In this document: in pieces, positions 1 through 11,959 of the stretch
How positions within the stretch are numbered: the stretch's first letter is position 1
Layout: the number at the start of each line of letters is the position of its first letter
Source of the DNA: Salvator merianae
Taxonomy: Eukaryota; Chordata; Lepidosauria; Squamata; Teiidae
Reading direction: 5' to 3'
NCBI GenBank assembly: GCA_003586115.2
Contig: QVOM02000034.1
Location: 128,313,936 to 128,377,935, forward strand
Length of the DNA stretch: 64,000 bases
Notes under the pieces: model-generated
The model's input: only the letters and a program-made list of their open reading frames with translations
Told to the model about the DNA's origin: nothing
Databases searched by the model: none
Position numbers and translations under genes: made by a program

Positions 1-1640
1 TTTATGATCTTTTAAGCTCAGAGAGCATTCAGTGAGCACTCCAGCTAATCTGCAGCACGGCTGCCAACAAAGGCAGGTTCAGGCATGACGCCTGCATTCC
101 AAACACCCAAAAGGCTCCTACGAATCGGGCACATCCTGAGTCTGCCAATGCTGCCAAGCCAAACAGAACTGATCTCATTCCCTTCAACACTCACTCAGCA
201 GCACCTGGGATTTAATCATCCTAGCCACGTGCCTGTGAGCAGCCCCCATCGGTTTCTTGGATTTCTAAATGCCTCTTGAAGTTAGCTTTCGCTGTGTTCT
301 TCTTTGGGCCATGGAAGTGACTGATTTCCTGCTCAAGCAGGTTCAAATATTTTCCTCCACTTTATTTATTTGTTGTTGCTTTTTAAAAAAATACCTCAGA
401 CAAGTTGCCATTTAGAGAAGATGTCAGGTGGACCTAACATCACTGTCTAGAGCTTAACTCCAGTTTGCAAATTCTCCATTCAGACATATTTATGATGCAG
501 GTTAGTGTGTGCATGAGAAATGTACATTTACAGTGATTCTGTGCAGCCAAATAGACATTTGCTGAACTGAAGAGCATGCTGCTACATTTTCTTGAATTAA
601 TATATGGACCAAGCATGGTGGAGGTGGAGAGAGTTTTCACCTATTCCTCAGGCACACATGGACATGGGTTCAAGTGCTGCTGCTCTATTTTAGGTGGCAC
701 CACATGCCCACTAAAGAGCACAATGCCCACCTGAGGACAGGAAACTATGAGCTCCTGAGAAGCATTTCATCACCATTTTGCTGGGCACCAACACACAATG
801 AAATGAGACCAGGAAGTGACCATTAATACTGTGGGGTGGGAACTTCCACAGATGAACCTGGCCCCCAGGGCCTCCTCCCACAGTGCATGGCCATACATTC
901 ATGAACATGGAGGATTAGGGCCTTTGGTGGTGGTGTTTAAACAAAAGTTCATAGACCCTTGGACTGTGATGATGCAGTGAAGGTCTAGGCTTCCTGTCTC
1001 TGCATGCTATTTTCTGAGAAGAGAACAGGCTCCCTAACACCTATAATAATTTAAGGAAAAGAAGAGACATTAGATACATTTTCTATAATTAAGCAACTGG
1101 AAAGGTTTTGTTTGGTCTTTAGACACAACACGTAAGTGAACGAATGCCAATCACTGTATAGTTGCAAAGTCATAGGCTGCAACTTCACAGCCTTACTTTG
1201 TGTCATGTGTATGGTAAAGATAGCCTTCCATCATGTGCATAGTTGGTTGAAAAACTGAGGCTGCCATCACTAGGCGTGTGGCTAAAATATCATGGACATG
1301 AGCTGGACACTAGAATGCAAGCTTGACCATGAATCTACTGCTTGGTTTCTGATGTGTCCTAAATAGAAAAGAAAAAGCACAATAAGAGTGCTGCCATTTT
1401 CAGCTTGGAGGTGCTTTACTTTGCCTGATTTAACACATGGACACAGCATCTAGTTTTGTAATTAGGAAGCATTAAATCTTAATATTTAATGAGGCTGTTA
1501 GTCCTTTTGAGGTCCATGGATACATTCTGAATTTTGAATAGAATCCAATTTCTCTGGTTCTCACTTTCACAATAGTAAGAAAGAAAGCCCCTAACTCCCT
1601 CAGGTAACCTGTTTAAGGGAGCCAATATGACTAAAATGGA
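1..1640. other. LAMC2 intron 1, unassigned sequence
   Basis: AT-rich sequence with only short ORFs on both strands. No exon, repeat family or RNA gene was recognised. It lies inside LAMC2 intron 1 by inference from exon 1 at 11656. Confidence 0.5.
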
Positions 1641-1647
1641 TTAATGA

Positions 1648-2340
1648 CTTAAGAACATAAGAAATGTTCTGCTGCATTGTACCAGCAAACCATGTAGTCT
1701 AGCATAGCGGCAACCGGTTGATATGGATGTCCACAAATTTAGTTTAGTTTGTTAAAAAATTATATACTGCCCTATCACCAAAATCTCAGGGTGGTGAACA
1801 AAAGAATCACGAGACAAAACATATTTACATGAACACTGGAGATATGCTACCTTCCATATCAGAGGAAGTCACACAGCCATCAGAACTAGTAGCTATTGAT
1901 AACCTTGTCCATCATGAACTGGTCCAAATCATCTTTGAAGCCTTCTAAGCTGGTAGTGAATTCCAAAATTGAACTATGCATTGCATACTAGGGAAATCCT
2001 TTTGTCTGTCCTGACTTTTCCAAGATATTTTCCTTGGGTGGTTCCTAGTTCTTGTGTTTTAGGAAGGAAAGATAAACTTCTCTTTATTCATTCTGTCAAT
2101 GCCATGCATAATTTTATACACCTGTTTGCATTCACACCTGAATATTAATCCAGCTTCAGTACACTTTCATAATGAGAGAACACATCACCAATGCACTTTA
2201 ACCCTGATTCCACATTCCACCTCATCCCTGTGGCAGGAATTGTATTCCCTAAAGGAATCTTCAAGGCTTGGTCACATTTACCTCTTGTCAGAGGAAATAC
2301 CTAGAAACAATGCTCAATGTTCATATGACATCACATTCTG
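1648..2340 (-). repeat. CR1/L3-type LINE 3' fragment with embedded L2-like tail
   Basis: On the minus strand this reads as the 3' part of a CR1-clade LINE: GTATAAAATTATGCATGG near 2100, a TTCACTACC...GGAATTC-like segment, and an end resembling ...GTTCTTATGTTCTTAA near 1650. A piece with CCTGAGATTTTGG (about 1738-1820) resembles an L2 3' tail and may be a secondary insertion. The fragment is old and disrupted. Confidence 0.65.
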
Positions 2341-2975
2341 CTTATGTAAGGCGTACAAAGACAGGGCTCACTTATCACATGTAGCTGGGTGCAGTTTTTG
2401 TAAAAAGTCCATAAAGGCCTGATTTGACTTTGTCCTCCATGAATAAACAGCACAAGGTTTTCTATCAAAATTTTTGCAAAAAAAGACGAGGAAGATTGCA
2501 GGAATGTTGCAGAAGAGTGATTTTGAGCGGGAGATGGCCACCATTTGGAGTATGTTCAACTGGACCCAAAGACAATTAAATCTTAACTTGTAATCTCAAA
2601 TGGTACCACCCAGACAAAAGTTCATAGAATGTTGAGTGTGAAATAGACCTAGCTGATACCCCCTGTTCACTTTTCGTAACTTGATAAGTCACAATATAAT
2701 TAACTAGCACATATAATTATAACAACATAGCAATTTTCATATCCTATGGCACAAGTAGTTTGCAGATTACATCACACAATCTTGTCTTCATCCTGCGGTT
2801 GTTGCTTTTTCAACATTTTTGGGTTGTTAATACTGTCTTTAGAAGTGATTACATCACCATAAACATGTCTGTAATTGTATGTGTTTTTACAAGGTAATTT
2901 CATATCTCTTTCAAGTGCTGTTGTTAACTGTTACATTGCTTCATGAAGCTTGGAGTGCAGAGACAGTGTACTGAG

Positions 2976-3105
2976 CAGTGCTTCTCAAACTTTAGTCCCC
3001 AGGTGTTTTTGAACAAAACCTCCCAGTGTTCTACTGCACACATTCTGTACCAGTAGAATATGGCACAGAATGCTAGGAGTTATAGATGAACATCTGGAGA
3101 ACCAC
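2976..3105. mobile_element. hAT-like MITE fragment
   Basis: Begins CAGTGCTTCTCAAAC and ends near CTGGAGAACCACAG, a diverged terminal inverted repeat of the Charlie/hAT type. No clear 8-bp duplication is visible. Confidence 0.45.
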
Positions 3106-3649
3106 AGAACCTCTACCATTCAGTACAATTCTGAGATCAGAAACACTACTTAGAACATATGCCTGGATTCCTTTTGGATTCTATTATCACATTTGAATTC
3201 CCCCACAAAGGAACTCATAACAAAATTTCAATCTGTTTGCCTGCAAACCCCAAAATGGATTTTAAAAAATCACTTTTGATTGAATGGATTACACTACCTG
3301 TGCTCATTACATAATTGCTCTGACTTTTCATTAAAAAGAAAACCCAAGTGTTTACAATACTTTGTAAAAACACAGACATGACATAGCTTGTGGGTAGGAT
3401 CAGGAATGGGATGGGATGAGATGCTCATGGGCAACAAAATAACCACATTGGATTTTTGAACATCAAAACTGTCTTGGCCAATCAAAGGCTAAGAAATGGT
3501 TGACATTTTTAAGTACCTCATTGCATTTTTCTGAACTGAAATTCTAGCACTGATCACCAAGCTACAGAGACATCATCAAGTGGTGAACCCATCTGGATGA
3601 ACAAATACTTTAGACTAAATTCAAATGCATTTATTTCTTAGTAGATAAA

Positions 3650-3712
3650 GCACACACACATATGTGTATTTTTTATACATACATACACACACATACATAC
3701 ATATATATGTGG
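3650..3712. repeat. Imperfect CA/TACA microsatellite
   Basis: Alternating ACAC, TATG and ATAC units over about 60 bases. Confidence 0.85.
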
Positions 3713-4400
3713 ACACATGCCAGATTTTCTGGCTTGTCATAATTTGTTATGAAAGAGCAACATGCCAGTGTACACTCTAATTTATCATTTCCCCTTTACT
3801 TCTCCTCTGGTGCAAATAGCATTTGGTAACTAACTGAAGTGGGATCTGTGGAAACTTCTACACATGCACCATAAACACACACCACAGAGATTGCGCCTGA
3901 CCCAGAAATAGCCTTCTGTCCCAATAATGCAGCAGGGTAGAACAGAGTATTCTGGAGACTATTTGCTTGATGCCAAATGTTTCCTGGCTTTGAGGTTGCA
4001 GGCCAGGGACATTTCTCCACCAGCTCAGAAATGTCCCTAGAAGTGAGCCACCTTCTGGAGCTAGGCAAAATGTTGCCAGGCTCTGGAATGGGTCATGGGG
4101 CATTCCTCACACTGACACATATCTGCATGGCAGTGGCAGGAATGGAACTCAGACTGGCCCATGTTGGTATTGCTTTTTAGCAGTTCCCTTCTAGAGCATT
4201 CCCAAAAGTAGACCAGCCACATGGAGTCCCAGCACAGAGGTGGCATGATCCCAAAGGACCATGAAAAGGGTGTCTGTCTCTCTTTGGTCCCCCTTAACAA
4301 GGCAAAATGAACAAGCCAATAGCTAAAGATGTTTAGCAGAATGATCATGGTTTGGTAACAAACTGAAGGCCTTATCTGTGGAAGTCAATACTTATTAGAT
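3713..4400. other. LAMC2 intron 1, unassigned
   Basis: No recognised gene or repeat. The overlapping minus-strand ORFs here (up to 95 codons) have no laminin LE cysteine spacing and no domain I recognise. Confidence 0.4.
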
Positions 4401-4401
4401 G

Positions 4402-4870
4402 TAGTGATATGGCGAACTGAAGCACAAACTGCAGTTAGAGGCTTACGACTCTCTTTGGGCTCTCCTTAACATCTTTGTGTGACTCACAAGGAGGTGAGTC
4501 AGGTTTAAGCAGTGCAGGGAACTCACCTACATTCTGAAGTGTGGTCGCTATCATTATAGCCCTCTCCATGGGCAGGGCTGCAACAACCTTAGTGCACGCA
4601 CACACAACACCTTCACACAGGTGCAGGCAGCCTCAATGCAGTCTGCGCAAGTGTGTCAGCTCACATTGCAGTTCCACCCATGGAGGGGGCTATAATGGTA
4701 GCATTCATGCTTCAGAAAGCAGGTGAGTACCCCACACAGCTCAATGTGACTTCTCATGAGTCATGTGAAGAAGCTGAGGAGAGTCTGGGGTTGTCATGTA
4801 AAGCACCCAACAGTCCCAGACTTCTAACTGCAGTTCATGGTTCAATGAACTGTACTTTGGCACATCCCTA
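4402..4870. mobile_element. Foldback MITE, related to the copy at 42.2-42.66 kb
   Basis: Outer arms carry AACTGCAGTTAGAG (left) and CTTCTAACTGCAGTT (right). Inner arms carry CATTATAGCCC and GGGCTATAATGG around a GC-richer centre. The right end reads TAGGGATGTGCCAAAG on the minus strand. Segments such as CCAACAGTCCCAGA and the inner arms parallel the 42-kb element, so both are taken as one non-autonomous DNA transposon family. No clear target duplication. Confidence 0.6.
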
Positions 4871-6715
4871 AATGATTATGTACCTTGTGACTAACACCAA
4901 GCTTGGGGGGGGGGAATTAAATGGGAGCAACTGGGAAACATTCATCATCATCTTGTTCATGTACACTGCAAACACAAGAAGCCTGTCCATTGTTCAGTAC
5001 GTAGATGACTCTCATGTATCTGGGCTGCTTTTCCTGATTTTTTTCTAACTCATAGTTTCTCCCATGTAGCACATCTGATCTCAGGTACAAGGGCACAAAG
5101 ATCCACAGGTGAATACTAGAAATTAGACAAGAATGGCAAGGGGCAGTCTAAACATTCTGCCCTGCAACACAGGATAATCCTCCAGTACTTTCCCTGCATC
5201 GCTTGCTTAGCCTGAGAGAAATCTCTGCATTTTCTTTTAGCCAAAATCTATGGCTCCATTCACTACTGCAGAACCTGGTTTTAAAGTTCTCCTTGGGTGG
5301 GAGCTGGGCTCTAGATCAGAAGTGCTATAGTTTTACACATTCTAACAGTTAGTAGTAGCATGCAACAACAAAACCGGCAGACATGTTCATTTCATATTCT
5401 GCTTTGAGACTGACTTGCAGCAAGCAGAATGCACCAGGCTGCTGATAAAGCAGGGTAGGAGTTCAAATTGTGAAAAAGGCTATACCTGCACTGGGCAAAC
5501 AAAGCACCTGGTGAAGGCATGGTGTCCATACACTAGCGGCGCTGTCAGGCATGCAATGCAGAGCCAGAAAAACAACTCTGAGGTTGCTTGCCACCCGCAG
5601 GAGCTTGTGCTGCTACTGTCAAGACGGACAGTGACAGGGCGACCCACCTACCTGCACCATGTTCAGCATGAGATGGGCAGAAAATGGCCAACTTCTGGGT
5701 CCATTTCCTACACATCCAGAAATAGGATTGTAATGTAACTTTCTTCCCCTGTGTAAAGGTTTGCAAGGAGGTGAAGCATGCAGCATAATTACTCTGCATG
5801 TCCTGCTTCTGGGGCCAGAGCAAGGTCTCCAATTCAGCAGGTGCTACAATTGCCCATTGTGGGGGTACTCCTATATTTATTCCAAATTTGTCCAATCCAG
5901 AGTATTCACATTGTTCACATGTGGTAGGAATCAATGTTCTGTGACTTTTCTTCCTGTACTGAGTCTGCAGTGGTTCTGTAGCCTGACACCAGAACAGAAC
6001 CAGGCTAAAATCATTTCCCACACCTCAGATTCCCAGTTGAAGCTCCACACATGGAATTGGCCTTGCTGGCTTTTTCACTATTACAAGTAGAAATCAAGAA
6101 AGCTGAATGTTCAGGTGCCAAGCCACACTCTTTACAAGGGAAGCATGCCAGTCAGCACGTTGTGCTTTGTTCATTCAGGCAGAAGGATTAATGCATTTAC
6201 AAACATGGAAGTAATCAAAGCCATCAGACACAGCTGAGTTAATATGTAAGGCTATTTTCACTTTAGTGTGCCTGAATCACCCAAATGCAAACAAGCTAAA
6301 TTTTTATACAGTTAGCAGTCAGAGCTGATAATGAGACCTTGATTATATTTGGTGGCAGGAAGAAAAGGGAATTATTATTTCAAGGTGTTTTTTTGTTAGA
6401 AGCATTGAAGACACTCCACCTTGAACAGCGTTCAAAGTACCTAATCAGTATGATCTCTTTCAAGCTTTGCCAGAATATAGTAGTGGATCCAGAGAGCACA
6501 GGGCCAGAAAAAAATGTCTTAGGATTTATTTTTTTTCCAGCATGGTATAATGATTGGTTCCAATCAGTCAACAGAGCAGAAAGGTAAATTTAAACTTAAC
6601 AGCCCTACAGAGGTGTTTTCATTTTCCTCCTTAGGTAGCACTTTTTTTCACTTATACTACAAATATGGTCCTGAAGTTCTCTCCTGATGTGCTTGGGCCC
6701 AGCTATACACAATCA
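4871..6715. other. LAMC2 intron 1, unassigned
   Basis: Nothing recognised. The 158-codon minus-strand ORF at 5545-6021 and its opposite partners show no domain, no splice context and ordinary composition, and are regarded as chance ORFs. Confidence 0.4.
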
Positions 6716-7520
6716 TCTTGAATCCTAACTATTCATATACACTAATGAAATCTGTGCTGGCTATGACGAATCAGCAAAGAGATCTTGGAGGAATGGTAAA
6801 CAATTCAATGAACGTGTCAACACAGTGTGCATTAACCATAAAAACAGCCAAAACAATATTAGGGACAAATATTGGAAGAAAAGAGATGCTAATTTTGTAA
6901 GGTTATATAAATTGATTGCACAACTGCATCTTGGATACTGTGTGCAGTTTTTTGTCACTGCATCTCAAAAAGGGTACAGTAGAGTTGAAGAAGGTTCAGA
7001 GAGATGTGACCCAGATGATCAAGGGGTCAGAGGAGCTTCCTTATGAGGAAAAGTTGCAACATTTGGGGGGCTTAGTCTGGAAAGGAGGCAAGAGAGGACA
7101 TGATAGAGGTGTATAAAACTATGCATAGTTTGAACAAAGTGGATAGGGAGAGGGTTTTCTAATACTAGAACCAGGAGTCACCCAATGAAGGTAAATTTTG
7201 GATAGATCAGAAAAGATGTTTTAAAAAAACCCACAATGCAAACTTAAACTTTGGAATTTGCTACCACAAGATGCAGTGTTGGCTACCAGCTTGGGTGATT
7301 TCAGAAAAGCTTTGGACCGATTTGTGGAAGTCAGGGCTATCAATGGCTGTTAGCCCTGGTGGCAGTTGATTGCCTCTGGTATGCCTCTGATGGCCAGCTC
7401 CAGGAGGACCACGAGAAGGGCAAAGTGTGTACTCATGTTCTGTGAGTGGACTTCCCAGTGCAGCTAGTTGGCCACCATGGCTGTGGCTGCCTTGAGCTGC
7501 TGGGCCATCTTTTATTAGGA
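6716..7520 (+). repeat. CR1/L3-type LINE fragment, 3' part
   Basis: Sense orientation. It carries broken translations of the LINE C-terminal region (TTGGATACTGTGTGCAG for LGYCVQ, GAGGAGCTTCCTTATGAGG for EELPYE, GTGTATAAAACTATG) followed by 3'UTR-like sequence with TATCAATGGCTG. Many frame breaks. It is related to 9380-10280. Confidence 0.75.
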
Positions 7521-8640
7521 GCAGACTCTTCTACTGCTCACAATGAGGAGCACACGATGAGGGTTAAAATTGACTGAGTGGGGCATCATGGCAAATAACT
7601 TCTGAATTACTGTTCTAGACATTTCCTATTATTGACACTGCATGAGCGGAGACAAACCAACATAGCAAACAACTAATTTTATCAGCGGCGACCTGTTGTG
7701 GCAGTACAGAAACCCAGAGGCCCCGTGAACAGCCGAGGTGCAAACACCCAGGCTTAAAGCCAGCGGCCACCACTGAATTTTATATATAACAAACCTGGTC
7801 AAAAGCAAAATAAAAACAAAGGAAAGTGCAAAGCAAGGAAATGTCATAACTGGTTTAACACATTTTAGTTGCCAAACCTCAAATTCTAAAGCCTGCCTTC
7901 ACTCACATTTCTCTAAGAGTCTTTCCAAACCTTCAGTCTTGTGGTTCAAACTTCCCCTTGGAACCCTCTCTCAATGGCAAGTTGTGCTGATGCTCCTTTG
8001 CAAACAGCTTTCTCCCCCAAACATACACATAGTTTCCTGAAATGGAGCTGTTCCAAACTCAGCAATCCCGTGCTCCTTCCCCATTTCCTTTTGCAACAAA
8101 AGGCAGCATTGTGAAAGGATGAAGGGGAAGTTTGGACAAGTCCTGAGCAGTGTAATCCATCCCCCATTAAGCCATCCCTTTCTAATTTCTCATCTAACAG
8201 GATACTGTAGAACTGAAGCGTTTTAACCCAAGTTTTTAATCTATTGAGAAGCTTTGTCAGTATCAGCAACACTATTGCACCTTTCACATCACACTGGCAT
8301 TTCCCCAGATCTTGCCTAATGCTGCAAATAAAGGTTCAGGCAGTCTGTTCCCATGCTTGCTTTCAGAACACTCCATTCAATTCCTTGCATTTTCCCACTC
8401 CCTTCCAAATATTCTATCAGTTTTCCATGGCTACCAGGTTTCATTGAGCTGGTTTTGTTGCACCACTGCTCTCAGACCTCACCTGCAGTCACAAGTACCC
8501 AGAAAAGGGTACTTTTAGAGACGGCAGTATGTGGCCCTTGTGTGCTCCTCCCATCTCTCATCCAACTTTTCTAGCCTAAGATGTTCCTGAGAGGTTGGAG
8601 CATCAGACTGGCACATCAACCATCTCACCCATGAACTATC
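7521..8640. other. LAMC2 intron 1, unassigned
   Basis: No gene recognised. The segment at about 8520-8600 (TGTGGCCC...CTAGCCTAAGATGTTCCTG) weakly resembles 19225-19290, suggesting a shared unnamed repeat. Confidence 0.35.
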
Positions 8641-8657
8641 TTTAAGACTTCTTGAAG

Positions 8658-9124
8658 GGTGCCTCCAGATGGTGATAGGAAATTGCGGGATCTTGTTTAG
8701 ATCCTGCAATTGCCCCATACCACCTCACCAGACGGCAAGAGGAAATCCCTGGGCAAACCCAAGCTCTTACCCTCATCTGCAGAGCGCTTGTGGAATCACT
8801 GCTCTTGCAAAACACCCGGATGCAAGCAAGCACCCACCCACCCACCCACCCACCCACCTCTCTTTGGGTCCCCCCCCCCTCGGCTGAGTAGCATCCAGGT
8901 ATTTTGAAAGAGCAGCATTCCCACAAGCTGCCGGAAGATGAGGTAAGTGGCCATGTTGGATATTAGTAGAAATCTGGCATCATTGCTGGATTTCTTGTAA
9001 TATTGATATTCTGGGATGACGCCTCAATATCCCAGGACTATATTGGAACTGCCACAAATATGTGTGGCAGTCCCAATACAGTCCTGGGAGAATCACAGGT
9101 TTTTACCTGCGTCTGGAGGCATCC
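8658..9124. mobile_element. Inverted-repeat MITE containing two hairpins
   Basis: Ends are GGGTGCCTCCAGAT (8658-8671) and the inverse GTCTGGAGGCATCC (9111-9124). Inside lie a hairpin with 14-base arms near 8680-8713 (GGGATCT/AGATCCT) and a strong hairpin at 9031-9088. A (CACC)n run occupies 8829-8858. No coding capacity. Confidence 0.6.
9031..9088. repeat. 25-bp-arm hairpin
   Basis: Arm CCCAGGACTATATTGG... (9031-9055) is the reverse complement of 9064-9088 with two mismatches, around an 8-base loop. Confidence 0.9.
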
Positions 9125-9379
9125 AGTGCCACCTCAGAGGCACTTTTTTCCTGCAACACAGCCTAAAAGAAAAAGAAAAAGAAACTTAAGGTAGCCGTGC
9201 AATGTGCCCAGACCTGTTGATGCCTCTCCTCTTGATCTATCAATGACTAGTACTCAGGGTTGATGTGATGGTAGTACATCTGGTATCAGAGTGACCTGCT
9301 TCTATGGACTATTTTTAGGGACAAAAAAACAAAAAGAAACAGCAAAGAACTCCATAGGGACACTTTGCACTATGGGGAA

Positions 9380-10280
9380 CTGGACATCAAAATGGCAGAT
9401 GCCATTTAATGTGAACAAGTGTAAAGTGATGCACATAAAAATCCTAACTATTTTTATCTACTAATGCGATCAGAGCTGACTGCAATTGATCAGGAAAAGG
9501 ATCTTAGAGTAATGGTTGATCCTTCAATGAAAGTGATGACAAAGTGTGCATCTATTATTACATAAATGAAAAGCAAGGCCAATAGTAAGTTAACATAATT
9601 AAAAAATGGTACTGAAAACGGAGATGCTAATATTATAATATCCTTCTACAAATTCACGGTACAACCACATCTGGAATACTGTGTGCAATTTTTATCATCA
9701 CATCTCAAAAATGATATGGCAGAGTTGGAGAAGGCTCAGAAGAGGGCAGCCAAGATAATCAAGGGGCTGGAGGAGCTGCCCTATGAAGTTTGCAATATCT
9801 GGGACATTTTAGTTTAGAAAGGAGATAAGTGAGAGGAGACATGACAGAGGTGTATAAAATTAGGCATCCTGTGGATGAAGTGAGTGGAGAGGTTTTCTCC
9901 CTTTCCCAAAGTTCAAGAACCAGAGACCACCCAATGAAGTAAAATCCTGGACAAATCAGGACAGACAAAAAAGGAAATATTTTTTACGCAGTGTGGAACT
10001 AAACTTTGGAACTCACTCCCATGAGATGCAGTGTTGGCTACCAGCTTGGATGGCTTCGTGGAAATCAGTGCTGTCAATGGCTATAAGCCCTGATACCAGT
10101 AGGAGTTGATATACCTCTGAAGGCCAGCTGCTGGGAGACTGCAAGCTGTGTACTTGTGTCTTGCTGCTGGACCTCCTTGTGCAGCTGACTGGCCATTATG
10201 AGAACAGACTGCTGGTCTAAGATGGGCCACAGGTGTCAGCCCAGTGGGGCATTTCTTCAGTTCTTATGTTCTTACAACAG
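9380..10280 (+). repeat. CR1/L3-type LINE fragment, 3' part
   Basis: Sense orientation, starting at the MPFNVNKCKVMHI-like segment and running through LEYCVQFLSSHLKN and AELEKAQKRAAKIIKGLEELPYE to the 3'UTR, which ends ATTTCTTCAGTTCTTATGTTCTTA. Stops and frameshifts throughout. It belongs to the same family as 6716-7520. Confidence 0.8.
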
Positions 10281-11655
10281 TGACTGGCGGCTATGAGATC
10301 ACCACATGAAAGTATATTTTTTTCTCATGCTGCTTTTTCTGGATGGCCCCATTTTGACTACACAAAGATGTGAATTTAGGGGAAAAGTTTGCCACTAGTA
10401 TTTACAGTTCCCATGGGTATGTGCAAATTTTTGCACTGAACTGAGCATGTGAGCATTCCACATGAGCATATGGAGAGATTTAAAAGGAAGTTTTCAGCAT
10501 CCTCCCTACACTTGCATTCCTAGAAGGATTTAAGGGACAATGCACTAACCATACTGGCATAAAACCAGTTTGAATGATAGTGTAAATACAGTGTTTCCTA
10601 CGATGAGCACCCAACACATCTATGGCACAAAAGCAGTACTAAGAATTCTGACCTTTTACAGAAAGGAGAAAGAAAGTAATTGGATCAGATTTCTGCATCC
10701 TCAGTTGTGGGAGAGTTAGCATAACTGCTTACACTAAAGACAATAACATTTATATGGCAAAGCATCAGACGCACAGAATTAATGCTGAAGACACACTGAC
10801 AGAATGCTAAATCCAGAGTGGATTCTGCTATATATACCGATCTAGTCAATGTGGTGGATTCATCAGAGATTATATATGCCCCTGTAATCGATCCTGAAGA
10901 CTGAATCCTCTCATAGGGGTTTTTGTTTGTTTGTTTGTTTTGCATTTCCCCAGAAGGTATATAAAAAGTTTTGGAAAATATCATTAAAAAACTTTCATTT
11001 GAGCTATATCCCATTTGAAGGCAGGCAAAAAGAGATAGCATTGTTTTTTTTAAAAAAGATTTGTTAACACAACTAAATATTCTTTAGGAATGCAGAAGTT
11101 TTATTTAATGTGTTAGCTGAAGGCCACACCATCTATCTATATCACTTCGGATTCAAAATCCAAAGCACACTTATTCATTAGACAGATCGCCCCTCGATCA
11201 AATGCTACCATATTTCAACCCAGCCATCTGATTGGGCCACAGAAAATACATAAACTACCTTAGGGTTGCTAGGCAGCCCGAGAGTTACCTTCCTCATCTG
11301 CCTCCAACTTGGCATGCTCTGAGCAACTTTAATAGCAAAGATGGGGTCCAAATCAGAGAAAGAGGCCTGAGCTATGAAATCTAAAAAAAAACACAACCTG
11401 GTTCTATCATCAGTATCACCTATATGCAGGGAGCTGGACCCGTAAATAGTGTGCTTGTCTAGCTCCCAAGATCCTCACATGTTCCTAAAGGAAGAGTTTT
11501 CCTGTTAGCAATATTGTACTGCAGGACAGGGTTTAGTGCTCCTGCTTGGAAAGCTGCCCACAAAGAAGTCAGAACAGCAGCAGAAGAAAGGTATCATATG
11601 CAATCTATTTCCCCAACTAAAGCATGTTCATGCTGAAACTGTAAAACTAACTCAC
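10281..11655. other. LAMC2 intron 1 next to exon 1, unassigned
   Basis: No repeat recognised apart from a short (GTTT)n at 10918-10940. First-intron sequence close to a promoter may hold regulatory elements, but nothing specific is visible. Confidence 0.4.
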
Positions 11656-11740
11656 CTTCTCTTCTTTGGATGCCACGAGCTGGAGGAAAGAGAAGAACGA
11701 CTGCAAGGCAGCCCAGAGTCACAAGCCAGTGCTGAAGCAT
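11656..11740 (-). CDS. LAMC2: Laminin subunit gamma-2, exon 1 coding part (signal peptide)
   Basis: ATG at 11738-11740 opens 28 codons that begin MLQHWLVTLGC, continue with a hydrophobic LAVVLLF core and PPARG, and end IQRRE before a phase-1 donor (GAAG|GTGAGT). Gamma-2 starts with a signal peptide and a short ...RRE followed by a Val codon split at phase 1, and this piece has the same shape, including the RRE end. It lies on the same strand about 14 kb downstream of the LAMC1 poly(A) site, where LAMC2 sits in other vertebrates. Gamma-2 lacks the N-terminal LN domain and joins laminin-332 (alpha3 beta3 gamma2) in epithelial basement membrane. The exon is too short for ORF detection. Exon 2, with the first LE cysteines, must lie beyond the window. 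Confidence 0.82.
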
Positions 11741-11895
11741 TCCAGGGATATCAGGGCTATGTTTCCTAGAAGCTGCTGAAATCCACCTCTCTTCCCAGGC
11801 AAGACCTTGACAATCAATAGCAGGGACTCTGTGGTGGTAAACTTGGAGCGGCAGTCCAACTCACCGTGTCTCCTTTTCTTCTTTCAGGTGGCTTT
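11741..11895 (-). promoter_or_regulatory. LAMC2: Putative LAMC2 5'UTR and transcription start region
   Basis: About 155 bases upstream of the LAMC2 ATG. A CACCTGAAAGAAGAAAAGG stretch near 11885 resembles the start of mammalian LAMC2 transcripts as I remember it. A second donor-like word (ACG|GTGAGT, about 11869) could create a spliced leader. No TATA box is evident. Exact ends are unknown. Confidence 0.45.
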
Positions 11896-11952
11896 TACCA
11901 CCTCCTCTGCCTGAATCACACGAGACAGGAAGAAAATAGCTTGCCTTCTATC

Positions 11953-11959
11953 TGACTCA
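11953..11959 (+). promoter_or_regulatory. AP-1 (TRE) site upstream of LAMC2
   Basis: Perfect TGACTCA about 213 bases upstream of the LAMC2 ATG; a variant TGATTCA (minus strand) lies nearer, at about 11914-11920. The mammalian LAMC2 promoter is known to depend on AP-1 sites. On the minus strand the same bases read CAAG|GTGAGTCAG, a perfect splice donor, so an alternative upstream exon cannot be excluded. Confidence 0.5.

Noticed and set aside
4061..4348. Cysteine-containing minus-strand ORF (CHCHADMCQCEEC) as LAMC2 exon 2
   Set aside because: Cysteine spacing does not follow a laminin EGF-like module, and no phase-1 acceptor with the expected first LE residues is present.
5545..6021. 158-codon minus-strand ORF with partly overlapping plus-strand ORFs
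   Set aside because: No recognisable domain, no splice context and no codon bias visible by eye; best explained as chance in LAMC2 intron 1.
8829..8858. (CACC)n run as interstitial telomeric repeat
   Set aside because: The unit is CACC, not TTAGGG/CCCTAA; simple microsatellite.
11205..11396. 63-codon minus-strand ORF upstream in LAMC2 intron 1 as an exon
   Set aside because: No laminin similarity and no convincing flanking splice sites.
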